Positions 60,701 through 64,000 of a DNA stretch of 64,000 bases are shown one piece after another; positions within the stretch are counted from its first letter, which is position 1; every line of letters begins with the position of its first letter. Both the position numbers and the translations under genes were made by a program. The notes beneath the pieces were generated by a model. The model did no database searches. It saw nothing but the letters and a program-made list of their open reading frames with translations, and was not told the DNA's origin. The stretch spans positions 101,827,811 through 101,891,810 of the forward strand of contig NC_134951.1 in assembly GCF_965638725.1 (NCBI RefSeq), in the 5' to 3' direction. This DNA is from Aptenodytes patagonicus. Taxonomy: Eukaryota; Chordata; Aves; Sphenisciformes; Spheniscidae.

Positions 60701-63613
60701 AGTAACGAACACTTAAGGACTAAATCGAAACACTTGAGGTAGCTCTACTACCTGATGGGGTATAACTTAAAGAAAAAAAAAAGAAAGAAGCAGCAATTGT
60801 CAGACTCCCCGTGTTCAGGCCCACTTCCCCATATTTTAATGAATTCTACATTGTCTGCTGGGAGACACGATGCAGACAGGCACGAGGTTTCATCAGAGCA
60901 CCGCCTTGCCTGGGTGAAGCGCTCTCGCTGTGAGGGCTGTCCATCTCTCTCCCCAGTGAAGTCACCAGAGATGTAGACAGATCGAAACTCACCATCTCCC
61001 CCTTATCCACAAGCCCAGGCATTCCTTGTAATTCAAATCAGCATTGCCTCACTTCCTTGAAAATGCAAACATCTCTTTGCTAAAACAAGGTGCCATCCCC
61101 ACATTTGACTGGCTAATTAACAGCTCCTTGTAACAACAGAGAGAAAAACTTCTCTCCACTTGAGTGATTCAGCTCTGTTTCAGCACAAGCTTCAGTGCAA
61201 GAGCCACTTTACCTTCCAGTCAATCCTTCCATTAATTGTCGTCCTTGATATAACATCCAAAGGCACTAAGTGCCTTCATCCTTGGCTCCTGACGGAGACT
61301 ACAGCTGATAGCAGTTAACTGCTTCCAGACAGCAGTCATGCTGGATTATTTGACTACTAGCACCAACTTCAAAGCAAGTAACAGCAATCTTAGGACACAG
61401 AGAGAGAATTACCTATGCCACTGTACAAGATTCTGCCTAGACGTCTCTTCTGTTAAATTTGTTTAATTCTGGCCATCTGCATTTGAGAAAATCCCTCAGG
61501 CTGGAAGTGCTGCGAGGAATAAGCAGCAGCTAAGCAAAGGGATGGAGAGTCTCTCACCTCAGGGAAGACTGGAAAAGCCCGCCCCATTTAATCTAGCTTA
61601 ACAAAAGCTGAAGGGGGATGTTATCAGAGCTGAAAAACAAATAAGCATAAACAAGGGTGGGAAGAGTTACTTCAGCTGAAGGACAGGTTTGGTTCATAGA
61701 GAGCTAAGCGTGAACAGCTTGCGAATAAGGTTAGGCTGAAAAGTAGAGAGCTCCTGAAGCATCAAAGCAATTTTAAGATAGCCTTTAGTGGGAAGAGAAA
61801 GGGAAAGGGAGCTCCTTGTAAAGTGCTATAGCCTGTTCCAAAAACCCATCAAGATCTTGCAAGGCAAGATCTTGTGAGAGCAGGGGACTTAAGCCAGCAA
61901 AAGAAATCAATAGTCATACCTTCTTAAAATCCAGAGGACTGCAACACCACCCACAGCCAGTAATTCCACTCAAGGAGAATTTTATTTGGGGTTTTTTTTT
62001 TTTGGTTGCTTGTTTGCTTTTAAATTAAAAAGACTTGAAGCAAAGTAGCTCCAATACTGGACGCATTACAGCATAAAGCTTGAATTTTGCTTATAAACTT
62101 AATGTTTGTCTAGACACCTTTTTGTTTCAATTGTTTACATATGCTGCAATCCTTGAATTACTTCCAACTAGCCTGTAAATTGTGTAGCACAAATAATCAG
62201 AGAAATTAAGTGTAGAAACAGCTGCTTTGCTGTTGGCGCAGCAGCAGCAGGTTACATACTTACATGGATTTCTTGTTGGACAGCAAGGTTGCGAAAATTT
62301 AAGTCTGGCTGGTCTTTCCCAAACTGATGAAAATAACACTGCTTTCTCACATCATCAAACTGCCAGCTGGAATTCCCAAAGACACTCACCTGCTCATATA
62401 CAGGAGGGGGGAAATAATCAGAACTCTTAATTTAACAAACATTTACTCCTATGCATACTTTAAGATGTGGTGCATTACAAGCATATAATAAAGCACAAAA
62501 TGCCTAACCAACAGACTAAATTCTGAGTAATTTTGGTACTTATATTTTACATTTCCTTCTGCTAGTTGCTCTCCCTTTAGTCATGCTTTGCCACATGTAT
62601 TTCTTGTTCAATGTTCTGTTTCATTCTTTTTTTGTTTTGTTTTTTTTTTTTAAGTAGACTTTCACTGGGAATTATTCAGAATAGAGGGGAAAACATGGGT
62701 GGGAACATTTCTTTTGGAATTGTTTTTCCTAAAACTTATTAAAAATAGCTTTAGTTAACTTAGAGCTTTCTGCAATCTGGTATTATCCCTTTGAAGCGCC
62801 AACAACAGTCAGCATGTTAAAATGTTAACTTTATCATCTCTGTAATAAAAAGTCCCAAAAGCTAAGATAGCTCTTCAGACTCTAAGTTTAAACAGAAATG
62901 ACACTAGCCAGTACAAAAGATGAATTCCGCCTTGAGTTTTTAGAATATACATGTTCCTAATCACACACCCATCAAGTTCAAATTTCAAATAAATATATTT
63001 GAAATAGGTGACCCACTTTCTGGCCTGATCACCTTCCAGAAAAAGGAAAAAACCCAGGAACACACTGTTTTGTTTCCCTCCCCACCAACTATGATTTCAG
63101 AGGAGCCAAGATGAAGTTTCTAGAGCAGAGTCGCCCCCTTTGGTGTCTGGGGAGCGAGAACAACTTGTGAACAACTTGTGCACAACTATCCCTTTTTTTG
63201 TTTGTTTAATGACTGAAGGTTTAACACTGAGGGAAAGAAACAAAAGTCACTTTTAAAATTCTATCTGAAGTAGGAACCCCTCCACCCTGAGCTGGTTTAA
63301 ATCTTGATCTGCACTAGCTCGTTTAGTAACACCAGTTTGTACCTCTGAACAGGCATTTATAACCCAGTGTACATTGGGACAATTATGTTACGGCTGCTTT
63401 TGCTATGTGGCAACGTGCATCCAGCTTGGGATTTGCACGTGTCCCTTCCCGTGTTTACCCAGTTATTTGGAGGAGTGACCAAACCAGCAGCCTGCGTGCA
63501 GTCCTGCCAGATGTAGTAGTCTGTGTACTTCCCGGTCCGATTGCGACTCAACTGAAACCATCGGTGTTTGTCACTTGTGTGGTTTGGTATTAAATCCATT
63601 ATCACCTTTAACC
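51335..63613 (-). CDS. SLC3A1: SLC3A1 (rBAT), heavy subunit of the cystine/dibasic amino-acid transporter, exons 3-10
   Basis: Eight minus-strand exons join in frame into 473 complete codons plus stop, matching human rBAT residues 205-685. rBAT is a type II membrane glycoprotein that pairs with the light subunit SLC7A9 to carry cystine, Lys, Arg and ornithine; human defects cause cystinuria. The window covers most of the alpha-amylase-like ectodomain and the C-terminal domain. The cytoplasmic tail, the membrane segment and the Cys that bonds SLC7A9 lie beyond the right edge. Conserved features are [20 protein letters not shown], the Cys pair QDCT and [38 protein letters not shown], and the end ACYSS to YVNC with the terminal Cys. 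Exon lengths equal human for exons 3, 4, 5, 6, 9 and 10. Exon 7 is one codon shorter and exon 8 seven codons shorter. Confidence 0.96.
52639..52755 (-). CDS. SLC3A1: SLC3A1 exon 9
   Basis: Thirty-nine codons, as in human, acceptor TTTTCTAG, donor GTAGGT. It encodes [19 protein letters not shown] and [16 protein letters not shown]. The human sequon in DNSSNAG is absent (DGEVNAG). Confidence 0.95.
55203..55349 (-). CDS. SLC3A1: SLC3A1 exon 8 (donor seven codons upstream of the human position)
   Basis: Forty-nine codons in phase 0, acceptor TGTTTTCTCCAG, donor GTAAGT. It encodes [20 protein letters not shown], then [18 protein letters not shown]. Human exon 8 has 56 codons and continues LNESYDI. 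Here the following bases would read VSEEHIN but lie beyond a perfect GTAAGT donor. Confidence 0.93.
56171..56363 (-). CDS. SLC3A1: SLC3A1 exon 7
   Basis: 193 bp, acceptor CTTTGTAG, donor GTAAGA. It encodes [28 protein letters not shown] and [11 protein letters not shown]. It is one codon shorter than human, with the loss in the variable loop between YYG and [10 protein letters not shown] or just after it. Confidence 0.95.
56424..56455. repeat. Perfect 16-bp tandem duplication
   Basis: GCTAGGAATGGTGTTG occurs twice in direct succession in SLC3A1 intron 6, about 60 bp from exon 7. Perfect identity suggests a recent slip. Confidence 0.9.
56695..57346 (+). mobile_element. CR1 LINE 3' end, 5'-truncated, in SLC3A1 intron 6
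   Basis: About 650 bp matches the CR1 3' region in order. GGACCTGGGGTCCCTCAAGG comes near 56703, then CCACACCTGGAGTACTGTGT, TTGCCCAGGGAGGTTGTGGA and GATGACCTCCAGAGGTCC, ending AACCATTCTGTGATT without a target duplication that I can see. The reading frame from 56682 to 57062 is open for 126 codons and carries the end of the reverse-transcriptase ORF ([20 protein letters not shown]). It is antisense to SLC3A1. It is the best preserved element in the window, so the youngest, but far too truncated to move by itself. Confidence 0.93.
57683..57807 (-). CDS. SLC3A1: SLC3A1 exon 6
   Basis: 125 bp, acceptor TTCTTTAAG, donor GTAATC. It encodes [20 protein letters not shown] and [14 protein letters not shown] through EPGRY, plus two bases of Arg. 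The length equals the human exon. Confidence 0.95.
58829..58948 (-). CDS. SLC3A1: SLC3A1 exon 5
   Basis: Forty codons in phase 0, acceptor TTTGTCTAG, donor GTAACG. It encodes [20 protein letters not shown], then [19 protein letters not shown]. The position of the human Asp in FSLDAVKF is Ser here. The sequon NKS replaces human NKT. Confidence 0.95.
59544..59581. repeat. Two adjacent perfect hairpins
   Basis: CAGATATC-TAGT-GATATCTG (59544-59563) is followed, sharing one base, by GTGACTAT-CAA-ATAGTCAC (59563-59581). Each has 8-bp perfect arms. ACTATCAAAT also occurs just before, near 59533. It lies in SLC3A1 intron 4. Confidence 0.9.
60370..60720 (+). mobile_element. Degraded CR1/L3-like LINE fragment
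   Basis: AGGTTACTAGTGGAGTTCTT, CAAGGATCAGCCTCGAGA and CATTTCATGCTTTACTTAAC near 60490-60555 follow the CR1/L3 order (site before the GVPQGS motif, then the following strand). AATTCAACAGTACAAAGTAA comes at 60687. It is heavily mutated, with approximate ends. Confidence 0.5.
61490..61880 (+). mobile_element. Degraded CR1-like LINE 3' fragment
   Basis: GGGATGGAGAGTCTCTCACC, GGGAAGACTGGAAAAGCC and CTTAACAAAAGCTGAAGGGG near 61540-61617 follow the CR1 end-of-ORF order. GGACAGGTTTGGTTCATAGA (61681) and ATAGCCTTTAGTGGGAAGAG then continue into its 3' UTR. It is old and inactive. Confidence 0.55.
62264..62389 (-). CDS. SLC3A1: SLC3A1 exon 4
   Basis: Forty-two codons in phase 0, acceptor TGAGCAG, donor GTAAGT. 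It encodes [20 protein letters not shown] and QPDLNFRN. The sequon GNSS and the Cys that pairs with the one in exon 3 are kept. Confidence 0.95.
63459..63613 (-). CDS. SLC3A1: SLC3A1 exon 3
   Basis: 155 bp, acceptor TTTGTAAG, donor GTAAAC. Two bases finish a Gly codon, then [16 protein letters not shown] and [13 protein letters not shown], ending PPNNW. The sequon NHT is kept (human Asn214, near the calcium site). The length equals the human exon. Confidence 0.95.
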
Positions 63614-64000
63614 CTTACAAAAAAAATCAAACCATAAAAAAAAAATATTAAATTCAACCTTTTAAGACAAAGCTCACATTTTTTCTTAATGCAGTATTGG
63701 AATTGTTTGGGCTTCTTCCTTCCCAGAGGCCTGGCAAAAGAGAAAGGCTCCTGCTGGAAGGGTTTAGGCTCGAGGGACTGGTGAGCGCATTACATTTTGA
63801 GCCGGCACAGCCCCGTTGGCTGCTGAGACGGGAATGCACAAGCACAAACAAAAAGCCCCAGACTACTGATGCAGTTAGTCTAATGAGAGTCTGCAAGTAG
63901 CTGCTACACATCTTGCTGGTGCTGTTCCCCCCTGCCCATTGCTGGGGAGGGAAAGGAGGGGGAAGAAAAATCAGAACCGATTTCTGCTGTTATGAACCAC
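63614..64000 (-). other. Start of SLC3A1 intron 2 (partial)
   Basis: 387 bp upstream of exon 3 with no exon 2 sequence (human exon 2 would encode the region ending IHDKG). No repeat was recognised. Exons 1-2 and the promoter lie beyond the right edge. Confidence 0.75.

Larger units (their letters stand above)
57808..63458 (-). other. SLC3A1 introns 3-5 around exons 4-6
   Basis: Non-coding sequence of introns 57808-58828, 58949-62263 and 62390-63458. It holds two degraded CR1-like fragments and a pair of adjacent hairpins (listed separately), T-rich tracts near 61990 and 62640, and a short GAACAACTTGT-type repeat near 63157-63180. No other gene was seen. Confidence 0.7.

Noticed and set aside
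1-64000. CRISPR arrays, bacterial operons, phage or toxin-antitoxin systems
   Set aside because: Nothing of the kind is present. The gene structure is vertebrate throughout and the repeats are LINE fragments or simple repeats.
1-64000. tRNA, rRNA or snoRNA genes
   Set aside because: I found no cloverleaf with A/B boxes or C/D or H/ACA pattern good enough to report. A covariance-model scan would be needed to exclude small RNAs.
63614-64000. SLC3A1 exon 2 at the right edge
   Set aside because: No frame in this stretch matches the expected amylase-like sequence ending in IHDKG, so the exon must lie beyond the window.

Overview
This is vertebrate nuclear DNA, most likely from a bird. The protein genes are split into short exons with GT-AG introns. 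Most intron sequence is AT-rich, there is one compact CpG island, and the only clearly recognisable mobile elements are CR1-type LINEs, including one with the typical avian 3' end. A crocodilian or turtle is not strictly excluded. There are no bacterial or phage features. All gene calls rest on my own exon-by-exon translation and on remembered human orthologues; no database search was possible.

The window holds the conserved CAMKMT - PREPL - SLC3A1 neighbourhood (human 2p21). Left third (1-30,565): the 5' part of CAMKMT on the minus strand, coding exons 1-3, with the rest of the gene beyond the left edge. Centre (about 30,260-31,350): a CpG island between CAMKMT and PREPL, which diverge from it and probably share it as a bidirectional promoter. 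Middle (31,734-49,648): complete PREPL on the plus strand, 14 coding exons joining without a frame break into 749 residues, with the catalytic Ser, Asp and His all present. Right (about 51,190-63,613): SLC3A1 (rBAT) on the minus strand, exons 3-10 by human numbering, with exons 1-2 beyond the right edge. PREPL and SLC3A1 are convergent, with about 1.5 kb between their predicted poly(A) sites.

The three products act separately: calmodulin lysine methylation (CAMKMT), a serine hydrolase linked to vesicle and adaptor trafficking (PREPL), and the heavy subunit of the cystine/dibasic amino-acid transporter (SLC3A1). They are physically linked; in humans, deletions across SLC3A1-PREPL-CAMKMT give the hypotonia-cystinuria and 2p21 deletion syndromes.

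I did not find an undescribed multi-gene system. The observations most worth checking are: SLC3A1 exon 8 is seven codons shorter than the human exon because of an upstream donor, which creates an N-glycosylation sequon across the junction; the glycosidase-type Asp is replaced in SLC3A1 exon 5; PREPL exon 5 has a TAGTAG tandem acceptor; PREPL has an AATAAA two bases after its stop codon; an intronic G-quadruplex motif; and several perfect intronic hairpins.
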